NCBI GenBank assembly: GCA_015227615.1
Contig: JAALGZ010000012.1
Coordinates: forward strand, 868,001 to 932,000
Reading direction: 5' to 3'
Length of the DNA stretch: 64,000 nt
Source of the DNA: Labyrinthula sp. Ha
Lineage: Eukaryota; Sar; Bigyra; Labyrinthulida; Labyrinthulaceae
Below, piece after piece: positions 21,101 through 33,700 of this stretch. A program made the position numbers and the translations under genes. The notes below the pieces were generated by a model. That model was not told the origin of the DNA, did no database searches, and saw only the letters and a list, made by a program, of their open reading frames with translations. Each line of letters begins with the position of its first letter. Position 1 is the first letter of the stretch.

Positions 21101-24100
21101 AATAGCTCTATTCTGTTGCAATAAGAACAAGTGCGACGTTTCTTTGTAGAATAAGCCTGATTAAAAATTGTTGATTTGAATAAATTATGTTGCGTGTTTT
21201 GAAATTGTCGAGTATGTACAGCACATCTTAGAGCTAGCGATATGTCACTACTCAGACGCTCTTCAGATTTTTCCTTAGTGTACCAAAGTGCTTCTAATAT
21301 AGAGTGTATCTCAAATATGCACTTTTATTGGTTTTACGCCCATATAAAATAATTTGTTTGTTGATATAGGGGAACTTGAAGCTGAATCCAATTGTAAAAT
21401 TGTGCAATCATTTCCTAATCACCATAGAAATTTGCGATAATACCAGTTTTAAATTCGATATAATGCTATAAAAATGCCAACAATTGAGTTTTCTATATAA
21501 AAAGGCGGGAAAACGCATTTAGTACTAGAGATAAGATCTTATTGTCGACCTTTTCCAATCCTTCGCTATTATCCCCGTTTTCTTTTGTATTGATATCTCG
21601 GAAAAGGGGAATTGTATTTACAGAAAGGAAAATTATGATATGGTCTCTTAGCTTGTAACTTGGGGTACCATACCTTCAATGGAGAAATCATAAGCTGCTA
21701 TAACTTTCAATATTATAGCCAAAGTTGTCAAATCTTAAACACATATACTTAGAGAGAAAGATTCTCTTCTTAGACTTTTTAGCATATTCTATTCTGATTC
21801 TGGACTTACTGGGTTTTTTTTGAGATTTTGCAAGGTGGGTTCAAGGTATATTTGTATTTATCTTCATGAGGCATTCTATAATGTCCATTAAAGTTATATA
21901 TTTTACAAAAAGCTCTAAATAAATTTCACTATTATTCAGAAACTCATGAAACAAGTCTTATTTTTTTTTATTCTGCAAGTTCGTATAATTCAAACTCAGC
22001 ATAGTATTTTTGATGCATATTTATGAAGGTTTAAAGGCTGCGATATTATTAACTTTTAATTTTTTTCTCTAGAATTAATCATTGTAGCATAATTGTCTTT
22101 CATAAATTGATCTCTAATGAGGTATACTCCCTCATAGAGTATGCCTTGTCTTTTATATAGTGAAGTAACTAAATTTTTTATTTCGTAACACGTAAGTTGC
22201 TTCTAGAATACAAGAAAGACTAATACTATTATATTTTGGAAGTTATATATATCAGAGTAACAAGGTGTGGTTAGCTTTTTAGAAACCCTCGCAGTTACGA
22301 GCGTCAATATCTTAATTAAGTCCAAGTGCTAAAACTATGTCGCTCATTTTATGATCAGAGTTTCTTATCAGTTTTTGTTAAGTGATATTGAATATCTTAT
22401 GTTCTAGAGATATCGATTTCTCAATTTATAAAGAATTTAGAACTTCTTAGCTAAATAGTGATATTGAAAACCATATCACACAAATATATAGAGAACTTTA
22501 ACAGATACAGCTGTGAATAGTGGTGTAACAGTGATAAAACGTTACTCCTAAAGCGCCAAGTTTGAGAAATTTCTTTGAAGATTTATTATTGTCTGCTTTT
22601 TTTCGACGCTCTTAAAAGTTTTTCTTATAGTTTTAATCTTTTTTAGAGTTCTTTGATCAATTTGCTTCTAAGAATGTATCCTAATGGTATTATTAGATTG
22701 AGTTTTGTTAAGCAATCAATATAAATTGTCATGCTTCAATTATTATTCCCATTTTACTTTCCAAAAAATAACATGAAAATAAAAAAAAATATTTTGTACT
22801 TAAACAAGTTATTTCAGCCGTTCAATTAGCTTATATCATTAGATGTCCATTTTTTCTTTTCTTAGCATTATTCTGTAGCATCTTGTTTTCTTAGACTCTG
22901 ACAAGAATTTAATTAAAATCAGTTTTAGTATCTTAGCCAGTTGTTCTTTTCCATTTTATTCTCAAGACTTCTTCATAACCGCCAACTATCCTATAAATAG
23001 CAATTAGCTACTTATACTAATAACATTGTGTATTTAACCTTATTCTGATTATAGTAGTTTGTTCCTAGCCATATACTAAGCATATTGTCTTTGTTTACAG
23101 AACATATTGCTACTTATTTAGCTAACAGATTCTCCATTGATACAACAACTAAATAAGCGAGATATTTGAATTATATCCTACTCTTAAACCTGCAGCAGCC
23201 AATTTATACGCCAAAGATCCTGGACATATATAACTGCACAGAAACATAGGTCCACCTTCGTACAAACGAGTGTGTTGTCTATAACAATGAGAATATTTAT
23301 GGAGATCTAGGTGTTGGATTGGCTTGAATAGGGATCACAAGTTTTGAAGGTACGATTTGATCCTTATATAATCATAAGAGATACTTAGCAAAATATGGAA
23401 AACAGTGACTTAATCTTGACTGCATTAGCACAAGCAAGTGGTAAAAATGTATTTAAATTTACAGTTCATTCTTCAGAATGAATATTTTATACCATGTGTT
23501 TTCAAATGGAGTGTCTGCTAACTTGCAAGGTAGAAAGAAAGAGGAACTTCGGATTGATAAGATGCTACAGCAAACAGCGAGGTATATAACTTCCACTCGC
23601 AAATTGTATTTTAACCTAATTTTCTTCATCAGAATGCCTTTCTGATGCCCATGTAATTTAATTAGGAGGCTTTGAATACCTAGAAACTATACCCAAGTGA
23701 GTGCACTTTGTATTGCGATTCTCTCTATGAGTGGAAACAATAATAGAGCCTTACTTTATTTTCACCTAAGATCCCATTCGTAGCACGATCAACGTTACTA
23801 TTCTTGATTGTAGAAGGTCTGCCCCTTCCACAGATATGTTTTCTTTTTTTTGTCTTATAGATGGTTCTCTCCTATATTTAGTGATTCTAGAACTAAGCTA
23901 AATACAGTACGTACACGAAACGCATATTCTAGGAATGACAAGATCGCTACCTTAACCAGAGAAACTACAAGAAATTTTCCCAATAGACTTTATCATAAAA
24001 ATGCTTCAAAACAGTTTTGAAAGGAGAGTTATTTTGATATTATACGTCTTTAGAACAACAGCTAAGTATTCCTTGAAACAGACAAAAACCAGCTGCTAGA

Positions 24101-24186
24101 TCCGGAATTCATAAACTATTTAAAGAATACACCATGTTAAATGACAATAATTGAGCCGTCATTAACTTCTTAGGGAGCTTTGCTTG

Positions 24187-24214
24187 ATCGCTCGCCTTGC
24201 CGGCGATTTTTTTT
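24187..24214 (+). other. GC-rich hairpin followed by eight T
   Basis: TCGCC (24192-24196) pairs with GGCGA (24202-24206) around TTGCC and is followed by T8 (24207-24214). This could be the 3' end of an RNA polymerase III transcript. No A or B box was recognised upstream, so it is only a candidate. Confidence 0.2.
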
Positions 24215-26399
24215 CAATAATTTAAGAGCTAATGAGCAAGAATAGATGTAGCTATCACAAATTATAATAAGTACTGTCATCATGAGCTCATAGATTCTTG
24301 CATGGCTATCGTTGGTTATGGGAAGACTCATATTATAAGCGAGTGCTGCCTAAACTACTTTTCGGCGAGGCTTTGTTACGAAAACTTGTCACTTCTTTCG
24401 CGTTCAATGGCTCTTTTTCTCCTTTACTTTTGTAGACTCCTAGTCAATTCTAGAGCAGTCATTAATCCGTTAACCTCTTGACTATAATTACAAAACAATT
24501 ATAGCTTCGTAACTTTGTATCTAACTTGGAGTATGTGTTCGCTAGCGGAATATAGGCGCCTAGGCTTTAAAATATCAAAGCAGACATTAAAGTGTCTAAT
24601 ACTAACACCAAAGAAGAAGACTACGTTTGATGAATTAAGGGATCAATGTACGATCTAGTCCTAACAGCAAAAAAAAAATCCATAAGGAGCTACAATTAGA
24701 TATCAACTTTTACTCCTTTACAGAGTTCAGCAATTCATGAGATTTGCGATCTGCCACCATTAAAATTAAAATTGTTCGGCACTTAACTCGGTATCCCAAG
24801 AGCATGTCTAATTTTTTATACTTGTATAGACATCCATTTAGCCTAGAAATAAGCACTACCCGCCTTTAGATCTTAGGGCTTCTTAAGTAGCACAAAGCTA
24901 AAAAGTTGTTGGCTCTTAAGACAGTCTTAACCCCTCTTCCGTTAAATCGGCTTTTCCCTTCAGTTCTAAGAAATTCAGCAAAAATGCTCGTAACATTATT
25001 CCTAAGTCATAGGAGTCGTGCTTGACAATTCAGGCTATACACATTGATCAACCAATAAATTTGCTCAATAGAACTTTAAACGATGGCATCATAAATCTTT
25101 TCTCTGTTTCTGTCTAGCTGAAGAAGACCATTATTCTAAGTTTGATCTTGTTATACTTGAGCATTTCACTGAAGCTACTTTAATTGGTTATATATTAATG
25201 TTTCATGAGCTTTTATAACACGTTTATTCATTAAGATGTGTTTTATAGGTAGCAATCTTTTCCATGTGCTACTAGGTCAAGAAGTTTGAAGTTTTCAATG
25301 CCGTTTCAAATATTTCGTAGCACTTGTTTTTACCCAAGGATGAGGCAGTATTGCTATTCTACCTTTAAGGACACCTGAGTTTTAGTCTCATTTTTTTTCG
25401 AAACTCTGTGCTCATTTGATATGTGATATTCGATAAAACTAATTCCTCATGACTACGATGTGTGTTTTATGCTTAACTATACCATATATCGTCATATACG
25501 AATAACTTACACATATCAGGGTACCCTCTCGTAATAGCTATAATTTTGGTTAGAATAGCTTACTGTCCATAATAAGAAAAAGATATATGTTCTGCCAGAA
25601 CATGTATTAATCTCGAATCCCAATATGTTCAAATACTATTTTATTCTTGGACAATGCGCTGAGGCAGAAACAAAAAACTTCTTCAAATCAGAGAAATGGG
25701 TTGATCAAGTAGCGATTGTTAAGTCTTTAGCCTTAGGGTTTGCAATCTTAGTAAGTTTAATTGGCTTGCCTTGTATCATGCCTATAATTGTAGAGCTATC
25801 TTCAGACATGCTATACAGGTTTTCTATTGCCTAGTATCAATGCACTTCTCACCAATTGAAACTAATCCCACATATTCAGATAACTTAATGATAAGCCATA
25901 ATACAAAGTGGGTACCCATCTATTCTTCAGACTTGACTGCAGTGCAAAAACAGTATCATCTTATTTGGTAACTACGATAGGTAAAACAAATATTATCAAA
26001 CCAATTTTTATCTTTCTTAAATTGTGTTGGTTCTGAAACAGGTAAAGTGACCTATTTTATTGGCAAACGCAGTATTAGAGGCACCAGAAAATAATTTATG
26101 GAGTAGGAGTTTAAGTTTATACCAATCCATTAGACTACTCAATACATCAATATTACAAGAACTACTAGCTAACAATAAAACTTGACACATACTGTTTCAC
26201 ATTACAATACAAATAGTGTACTGTATACAACCCTTATACTAAGAAGCAATATCCTCAAATCTTGGATGAAATTATGCCTTCACTAATGCCATCACAATAT
26301 GTGCATACTTACAGAAACATGGGCAGGTATAGCTAATTTAAAATATCTCCAAATTACTCAAGCTTGCAAATGAGTAACTGAATATAGACTGGAGTACAA

Positions 26400-29300
26400 T
26401 TATTGATATGGCAATATCTTTAATATATTTTCAGAGGATTCGATTCCAAAGAAGGCATCTTTGTACCTAAATATATCAACAAGGCCTACAGCTCTTGGCC
26501 TTGCATTCCTTATGGCATGAATTGAAACTTTTCGTAGGTCACCCCGAAACTCTTCAACATAAAAAACTCCACGGTTAGTGGAAACGTAAAGTCTCTTCTC
26601 GAGAAGCAAAATGCGGCTTGGGACCCCGCAACTCTGGAGCGACTGCTTGCTCTGTATTTCAAACACAAGCCGGGTCTTCTTTACGTTTACTTTGACAAAA
26701 CTCAGAAATTTCGACGTTGCCAGGGCAAAAAGGAAAGAGTTCTCGTTCATCTCTTTGATAATTGACACATCATGAACCTTAACTTTCTTAGCAAAGGTCC
26801 CATCTAGAATTATTTCCTTCTTTTCTTGATAAGAATAAAAGGATGCTACCATCCCTTTCTCTGGTAAAATACCCAAGTATAACTGATTAGTTCGACGTTT
26901 AGAAATAAAAACATCACCCAACCTCGAAACACGCTGCCTAGATGAAATAGGTCTTATCAAGAGCGTACTAGCAAGGTCGCAAGGATTCCTAACTTCATAA
27001 ACTCTATTTGGATACTTGTCGATACGTGCCATCAAGTAATAATTCTCTTTCGTGTCCGGATTGCACACTTGAACAAAAAGCCTCTTTTGCCGTAGCATTA
27101 TCTTCGAGCCTACTACTCGTTCAAGGTCTTTGGGGAGGGTAAAATATCCACAGAAATGGATTTTAAAATCGTTTGTGTTAGAGTCTTCGCTAGAACCCAT
27201 GCCATGTAGCAAAAAATTGGCACCAGTTTCATGCTTGTGCAGAGCATTTGCTGGGGTTGCATCATTAAGCCTAGACCTTGCATTTTTACCACGAGAGATC
27301 TCACTTTCCACCATTTCACCTGCAAAGGTAGTAGTTCTTCGTTTTGTTTCCTTCTTATTTTTTTCCTGAAATTGGCTATTTGCTGATAACTCTACCTGCG
27401 TTGCTGACACAGCCTGGTTCTTACGCGTTGGTAAGTTTGATATTGAAGTTGAAAAAGAATATACAAGATAGTATTCGTTCACGGAAAATACAAGAAAACC
27501 TGGCCCCAAAGCAGTTTCTTTGTGACATGCTTCTAATGCAGAGTGTTCAAACCTCTCAACCTTTATCTCTAAATCTGTTTTTGGTTGACCTGTAGTGCGA
27601 AATAGTCGAGCCCTAGCTTTGGAAGAATGTTCATGCCTGGATATATCCATACTGTTCACAGACCTTAGCTCCGTAAACAGTTTTGAAAAACTATTATTAG
27701 AGACAGCAGGCTGTTTTTTTTTACGCTGACTTTTGTTCACTCGTGGTTTTCCTTCAGATTGTGGCGATGAAGATAACGGCAATAATGCGCTGTTAATTAC
27801 TTTCGCATCAACTACCGGGTTTAGAGAACTGATGGGTTTACATGTTCTAGCTTGGAACAATACCTCAGACATATCTAAAACATCATAACTACCCGAGGAG
27901 CGAGTTTGTGTCAAAGCTAGTGAGCTATTAATCTGCTCCAAACACTTCCAATCTTTTAGCTCCTTCAGGACTAGTCCTGTTCGTGAAGATAAAAATCCCA
28001 CAGATGATTTTACCTTCTCCAAATTGTAGCTAGTTCCTGAAATACTTTTCAGAAAAGCCAAGACTGCTTCTTGCAGCCTTCCAGTTATTTCTCCCGAACC
28101 TGCATTGGAAAATAACGTAAGAAACCCCTCCAGCCAGAGATGAAGCGCTCTTTCAGGATCAATGTTGCTATGCTTAGAAGTGAGATGAATTAGGTGAGCC
28201 ACCAACATCCTAAGTTTGAGACAAACTTCAAACCTGTAGCCATGTACCCTGGGAGATATGCAGGCACAAGCGAGAGCGCTTTGTGCAGTAGTTAAAGCTT
28301 GATTTAGTTCTTTGGTAGATTTTAGAGTGAGCATCCGTTTTAAAAAAGAAATATTTAAGAAACAAGAGGTTAGCATCGTTCCATAGTCGTCTACCCTGAG
28401 AAACATTTCAAGAAACCTTTCTTTCCAAATATAGAAGGTCTTACTCTTTCTGATCGTGTCAAAGAGGTCAGAATTCCGGAGGAAGAACTGTTCCAAAGAC
28501 TTTCTCGAGAGTTTTTTCGACCTCTTTTCTGTGAGAAAAAACTCGTTTATCCTTTCAGGGAAGAAAATTGGTTGAAGCTTCACAACATGGCTTCGCTTAA
28601 TATCAAATATCTCTCGCAAAGGAAGCTTTAAGCAAAATATATCTTGCCCTAGATACCTTGCTGTATGGATAACTTTAATTGAAGAAAAAAAGTTCAAAAA
28701 TGCCAACACGGTTTTATTGACCCCATCGTATTCTGTCATTTGGTGTTGTTTATAAAAAAATACGGAAACGTCGGAAACCGAAAACCACTCGTGCCGCTTA
28801 AAATAGACATGAATTGAAAAGAGGAATGTACGTACCTCTAGAGAAAGAGCTGTCAAGAAGCTGAGGAATGAGGCCCTAAACCGCACGTCCTCTGATATGT
28901 TTTCCATATTGTTGATTCCATGTAACCTTTTTTCGTGTAAAGCTTTGGCCCTTTCAGTTACAAATCTTTTAGAGGCCTCACGTTTATCTCCCGCCATTAG
29001 AAAATTATGTAAGAGGGTTAAAGTAAACTGATTGCTTTTTTCATATGCAGCAAATGGAATGTCATTAGACTGTACATTTACCTCTGCTTCTGAACTATCA
29101 GGCTTGGACAAAGTGAATGACGTAAAACTCCAGTTATCAAGAGTATTCAAACTAAGAATTGTATCACCAAGAGATCTAATAACAACAAGATGCAATATTT
29201 TTTCCATCTTGCTCAATGCCTGAAACACCATGGGCAGAGGTTCAACATTAGTCAAGCTATCGAGTATCAAGAGAATGGGCTTATATCCACTGTTAGAAGC

Positions 29301-30794
29301 ACGGTCAATATTTCGCTCAATGTATTTCAATAATTTCACCTCTTGACTATCCTTTGAAGAGAGAAGTTCCGGATTAATCAGGTCAAGCCAAAACACCCCT
29401 CCAGTGTATTTTCTTTGGACATCTCTTCTTTCCAAGCTCATTCTCATTACCGAACTCTTACCAGAGAACTCACGCCCAGATACAAGTGTAATACTCCTAG
29501 CTCCACTGGATTTAAGGAGAAGTCTAGAGAGACGTTCTGTAGGTTCCTGTAAGATCCTGAATATTGGATGCTGCAGACAACTGCCCTTGGCGTCTGTAAC
29601 CATGCTAAACTCCAAGGGTACTATTCCATGTTCCAAAGAACCAGCGCTAGTTTTAGATGACTGGGAAAGTACTTCATTCAGCTTCTCGCAAGTGGAAGTA
29701 ACAGAATTATCTTTCCAGCCATGTAAGAATATTGGACTGGGGATAGTCCTTATATCTTCGAACTTTTTTAGTAGCTGCAAGCGAATGTCATTTTCTATTC
29801 TTCTCTGCTGGCCTGCTCCACGTCCAAAAAACAAAAACTTTACCCTATTGTCGCGTTTCGTACCCAGCAAAGTCCCAAACACAAAATTTAACAATAGTCT
29901 TCCAAAATGGCTCTTATGAAAGCTCCTCAAGGAAAAATATTTATTAAAGCAAAACCAGACGAAGCTTGATTCGTTGAACATATGTTCTGGTAAGATTTCA
30001 AAAATTGTTGTACCTAACTCGTACGAGCTGAGTGAAACGGCATAAACTGTGAGGCCACGCGCTTCAAGTTCTTCCACCAAATCTTCAAACTCAGTTTGCT
30101 CTAAATCTGCAGCCACACGTACCAGTAATAGGTCGTACTTGGGCATGAGAACCCTATTAGGAAGTTTTGAGTTAAATCTGTCAAGCCACAGAGAACTAAG
30201 ACTAGTGCTAGTGGCGAACGGGACAGCGAAATCAAAGCGCTGAACAGAACCTGTCTCGTCTTTGGTTAGAATGTAGAAGGATCTTTCTGAAACTTTGGAA
30301 AAGTAAATACATTCATCCTCATAGAACAAAATTTCATTATACGAGTGTAATGTGTTGTTATGAAAAAATTTATTTTGCCTGTATATGGAGGCAAATGATA
30401 GCTTGGATCTTTTCCCTAAGAGTCTACTCTCCCTCTCGGTAAAGGATGGTTGTAACTGAGTTGTAGATTCAACTGACAATAAAAAGCCTGAACCTTGTGA
30501 TAGAGACGAATATAAAGATGAATTGCGCAAGTTGATAAAGTCCCTCTCCGTTAAACTTGCTTTTTCCTTCTTCAAAGAAGACGAAGAGACGTATCTAGTA
30601 GCTCTGCTTCTTTTCTTTGATCTTTTTAAATAATCTTCCCTACTGAAACTCCAACTTATTCGGCTATTTTGTTCTTCCACAATATAAACTAGCACAGTTT
30701 CAACTTGTCGTTCAGCTAAACTTTCCAAAGTCACACAACTTGGAGCGTTCACTTCCAAATACCCAAGCCGCAACACCTTCTTTCGTGTTTTCAT
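26400..30794 (-). CDS. Large TIR-like plus STAND/NB-ARC-like NTPase protein
   Basis: 1464 residues from the first ATG (30794); the frame is open to 30821 only from a TTG. After a Ser/Lys-rich start, about residues 218-365 alternate strands and helices like a TIR domain: KYDLLLVRVAADLEQTEFED, then LVEELEARGLTVYAVSL, then a strand VWFCFNKYFSL, then RVKFLFFG. A P-loop follows near residue 440 (SGREFSGKSSVM), then GGVFWLDLINPE, and a Walker-B-like strand near 506 (PILLILDSLTNV), the order seen in NB-ARC/STAND ATPases. The middle is helical; the last 250 residues are strand-rich and may form a propeller. Such proteins are signalling switches in innate immunity and cell death. The usual TIR catalytic Glu is not evident. 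Isolated between deserts and apparently intronless. The domain calls are pattern-based. Confidence 0.6.
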   Translation of the reverse strand: MKTRKKVLRLGYLEVNAPSCVTLESLAERQVETVLVYIVEEQNSRISWSFSREDYLKRSKKRSRATRYVSSSSLKKEKASLTERDFINLRNSSLYSSLSQGSGFLLSVESTTQLQPSFTERESRLLGKRSKLSFASIYRQNKFFHNNTLHSYNEILFYEDECIYFSKVSERSFYILTKDETGSVQRFDFAVPFATSTSLSSLWLDRFNSKLPNRVLMPKYDLLLVRVAADLEQTEFEDLVEELEARGLTVYAVSLSSYELGTTIFEILPEHMFNESSFVWFCFNKYFSLRSFHKSHFGRLLLNFVFGTLLGTKRDNRVKFLFFGRGAGQQRRIENDIRLQLLKKFEDIRTIPSPIFLHGWKDNSVTSTCEKLNEVLSQSSKTSAGSLEHGIVPLEFSMVTDAKGSCLQHPIFRILQEPTERLSRLLLKSSGARSITLVSGREFSGKSSVMRMSLERRDVQRKYTGGVFWLDLINPELLSSKDSQEVKLLKYIERNIDRASNSGYKPILLILDSLTNVEPLPMVFQALSKMEKILHLVVIRSLGDTILSLNTLDNWSFTSFTLSKPDSSEAEVNVQSNDIPFAAYEKSNQFTLTLLHNFLMAGDKREASKRFVTERAKALHEKRLHGINNMENISEDVRFRASFLSFLTALSLEVRTFLFSIHVYFKRHEWFSVSDVSVFFYKQHQMTEYDGVNKTVLAFLNFFSSIKVIHTARYLGQDIFCLKLPLREIFDIKRSHVVKLQPIFFPERINEFFLTEKRSKKLSRKSLEQFFLRNSDLFDTIRKSKTFYIWKERFLEMFLRVDDYGTMLTSCFLNISFLKRMLTLKSTKELNQALTTAQSALACACISPRVHGYRFEVCLKLRMLVAHLIHLTSKHSNIDPERALHLWLEGFLTLFSNAGSGEITGRLQEAVLAFLKSISGTSYNLEKVKSSVGFLSSRTGLVLKELKDWKCLEQINSSLALTQTRSSGSYDVLDMSEVLFQARTCKPISSLNPVVDAKVINSALLPLSSSPQSEGKPRVNKSQRKKKQPAVSNNSFSKLFTELRSVNSMDISRHEHSSKARARLFRTTGQPKTDLEIKVERFEHSALEACHKETALGPGFLVFSVNEYYLVYSFSTSISNLPTRKNQAVSATQVELSANSQFQEKNKKETKRRTTTFAGEMVESEISRGKNARSRLNDATPANALHKHETGANFLLHGMGSSEDSNTNDFKIHFCGYFTLPKDLERVVGSKIMLRQKRLFVQVCNPDTKENYYLMARIDKYPNRVYEVRNPCDLASTLLIRPISSRQRVSRLGDVFISKRRTNQLYLGILPEKGMVASFYSYQEKKEIILDGTFAKKVKVHDVSIIKEMNENSFLFALATSKFLSFVKVNVKKTRLVFEIQSKQSLQSCGVPSRILLLEKRLYVSTNRGVFYVEEFRGDLRKVSIHAIRNARPRAVGLVDIFRYKDAFFGIESSENILKILPYQ

Positions 30795-33700
30795 TTTTTC
30801 AACAACTTTATTTACACTCAACGGTAAAACAAAGTCTCGTCAGGGTTAGCCTTTTGTACCTTAACGGCCAACTTACACAATCGCAGCTAAACGTTTATAT
30901 TGCACTGTGTAACCAAATTCAGAGCAAATATACCCTTTTTCAGGAGTTCTCTACTTTTGTGACTTCAGATACAGTTTTCGTGTAACATGCGTTCCAGCTC
31001 TATGGTAGGATTTACACATTTATTTATGGATTACTTACATGTTTTTGTTATATCGAATATGTATGTTGAGAGTTGGGTTCATGAACCACAATCCGATAAG
31101 CTTTATCCCGTTTTCTAATTATACTAAAGTAAAACCTGAAAATATTACTGATAGTTTAATTTTGTCCAACTAAAGCCCAGTTTTTATATGGAACATAGAA
31201 AATTGTTCTTATCTTTTTTTTTTTCTAGATAATAAATAAAACAGATGTATAGGGTTCTATTATAATTTATAGAACACTACATATAGTAATACTTGAAATC
31301 TATTTTTTTGTTGTAGAGCTCAGAAAAAATATTGGGTTTCTGAATTAAACAGAAATGTTAAAAGTGTTTGGGCAAATTCTTTTTCTTCTGTTTTTCCAGA
31401 TTCTTGATCAAGGCCAAGAAGCAAATTTGCATATAGTCTTGCAGATTATTGCAGTTAAATTGTCTTGTGTGTCAGTTAGTGTTTGTCTGTTCAACTGAGG
31501 GTAAGGATAAAGTTGACGAAGTGGTTCAAGATTAACGCATATGCTGGATAAAGAACTTGTAAGCCGCACACATATCTAATTTTTTCTTTTTCTTGCGACT
31601 TAGATTTAGAAGCTTTAACTTAGGAGGACACAATTAGCCTCTTTAATTTTCTGGAGCCGTGCTCGGTTCTTGAAGTGGTGGTCTAGTATAGGTCCTAGAC
31701 TACCGTTAGATTGTCTTAAACATAGTTAAGTAGCGGTTGAATTTAGTTATAGGTTCGAAGTAAACATCTTCGTGTAGCTTAAGTTATTGAAATAAAAATA
31801 CAGAAGAACTGATCACAACCTAGAAAAGGCACATGGCAATATAAAATTTTCATGAGCAAGTTTCTTCTACAACAAGCACAATATTTAGTTATATTTAGCT
31901 ATGAACGGGTAAAATATCACCTTTTCTACGCTCAGGCAGCCTTCTATGAACTATTTGAGTGACTGATTAAAGAATCCCATTATTTCCGGTCTGTTCTCAA
32001 GGTGCTTGCTCATTTATTGTCGGACAGCTGCCACCACAACAGCGCCAGAATCTAGCGGTTTTGCCGCATATTTAGTCAGGTTGCGGCTTCAAAACAATAT
32101 ACGCAGAGTGTACTCAGCATTTTAGTTGGCTGGCTTAACAAGAGACGGACAAAATCACTGGCCTTCTTAGAATTTGCTCTTTTGAGAAAACACACATCTC
32201 GGTTTAATTACCAAATTGTGATAAAGCACAAAATTGAATTCTCGTACAAACTTTGGGTCAACATGTATATTTTCAGCCAAATTAGTACTACCTAAATAAA
32301 TATTTTTTTTAGTGAGTCACTGAACGGGAAGTCATCGATAATGGTTTGAATTACATGGTCAGATTTCGAGGTGTAAAAAAACTGCAAATGCTATTTTTGG
32401 GATGTGAACCAGACATTTCCCGCCTAAAAGAATGAACAGCTCTTTGCCACATTAAAGAAGCAGCTTGAACAGACTGAGCTTTTTTTCATAAGCCAAATTT
32501 AAAGCGTGTTGATTTTCCCTGGCAAAGTTCCATGGAAAATCTTCACATAATACCGAATAATTGGACAAAAAATAAAGGATAGTAACAGTTCAACTTGAAA
32601 TACTTGCGCTCCATGAAATAATGTACGTATCACGAGCCCATCAATCTCCACTTTTATTCTTAACAGTTTCCTGTGATCCCAATTAAGATCTCTATTTTCA
32701 CAACCCACCTTACGGGGGCTAATTAGTAAGTTACTCTACGTCAAGAAAATTACATTTATGTTTCCACTCTTTGTGTTAGATATTAAAACATGCGTTAATT
32801 TTGTCATTCATCGTATTTCTCTTTGTTCATATTTTGAACATAGTTTCTACTGGTCAAGTTGGACACTTTAGTCAATTCTTGTGGAAAACTTCGGCTAGTA
32901 GTTGTTTCTGTTTAGCTTGTGTTTCCTGCTGCCCTGTCATCATCTCGGCATACAGTACCGGTAGAACTTCTTTCTTGCCATAATGTGCTAGTCGTGTTGC
33001 TCTTAAAACTTCGAGTTGGCATAGGTAGTAGAATAACTTCTGCAGTTACCTGTGATTAAAGTTAGGGTTTGTGAAACTGGTCACTCTGTTTGACAGGTTC
33101 CTAGCTATGAGTAAGTCTCACAGAAGCATCCCTTTAACCGTGAATTGTTCGATTTGATTTTTGTGTTATGATTCTTTATTGAAAGAAGGAGCTTTCCGAA
33201 AAATACTTCGTCCCAATGAAGTTAGTTTGTCAGGAAATTTAGCGTGACTTACACTCCTGCAATAACCATTTAGTAGTGTCGAGCAAAAGAGATTTTCATA
33301 TGATTATCATGCGTTGAATTTTGTATTCCTTAGCTGCTTATGCAAGTTGAGGATCCACTCACCAAGTATTCCACAGGTCATCGAAATCGATTAACAAGGA
33401 TTTTAGTACAGTCTAACACCTTCAAACTAATGAAGTACAAGCAAATAATAGTTAATCTGAAAAGACAAAAACCATGAGCTCATAGTAGATTGGTATCTTA
33501 CATTAATAATTTCAGTGAAGAGTACCTTACAGCCACATTCAGGTACTTAACCAAACAATATCTAACCTGTGACAACTTCAGGAGAACAAAACTCACTGAG
33601 AGAAATGGTTGCGTTCAAAGAAGTTACATGCTAATGCCAGTTAAGAATCTGTGCCACTGAAACTAGGTCCATGATTTCCTCTCAAGACTTATTTTACTTT

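Larger units (their letters stand above)
17539..26399. other. Gene desert of 8.9 kb
   Basis: Long AT-rich region with dense stops in all six frames and no open frame that looks like a conserved protein. The longest frames (19097-19321; 25625-25834; 25771-25971) are unremarkable; the 25625 frame has an ATG and a hydrophobic stretch but no neighbour or motif. No tandem array, transposon end or tRNA was seen. Two hairpins are listed separately. The 3' end of the TIR-STAND gene borders the right side. Confidence 0.6.

Noticed and set aside
17539-26399. Transposon or virus-derived element in the deserts
   Set aside because: No transposase, integrase, reverse transcriptase or capsid motif and no long terminal or inverted repeats were recognised in any frame.
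30795-30821. Longer N-terminus for the TIR-STAND protein
   Set aside because: The extra nine codons begin with TTG; the first ATG at 30794 is preferred in a eukaryote.
24276-33490. Shared string CATGAGCTCATAG at about 24.28 and 33.47 kb
   Set aside because: The core is a short palindrome and the flanks do not match, so chance is the simplest explanation.
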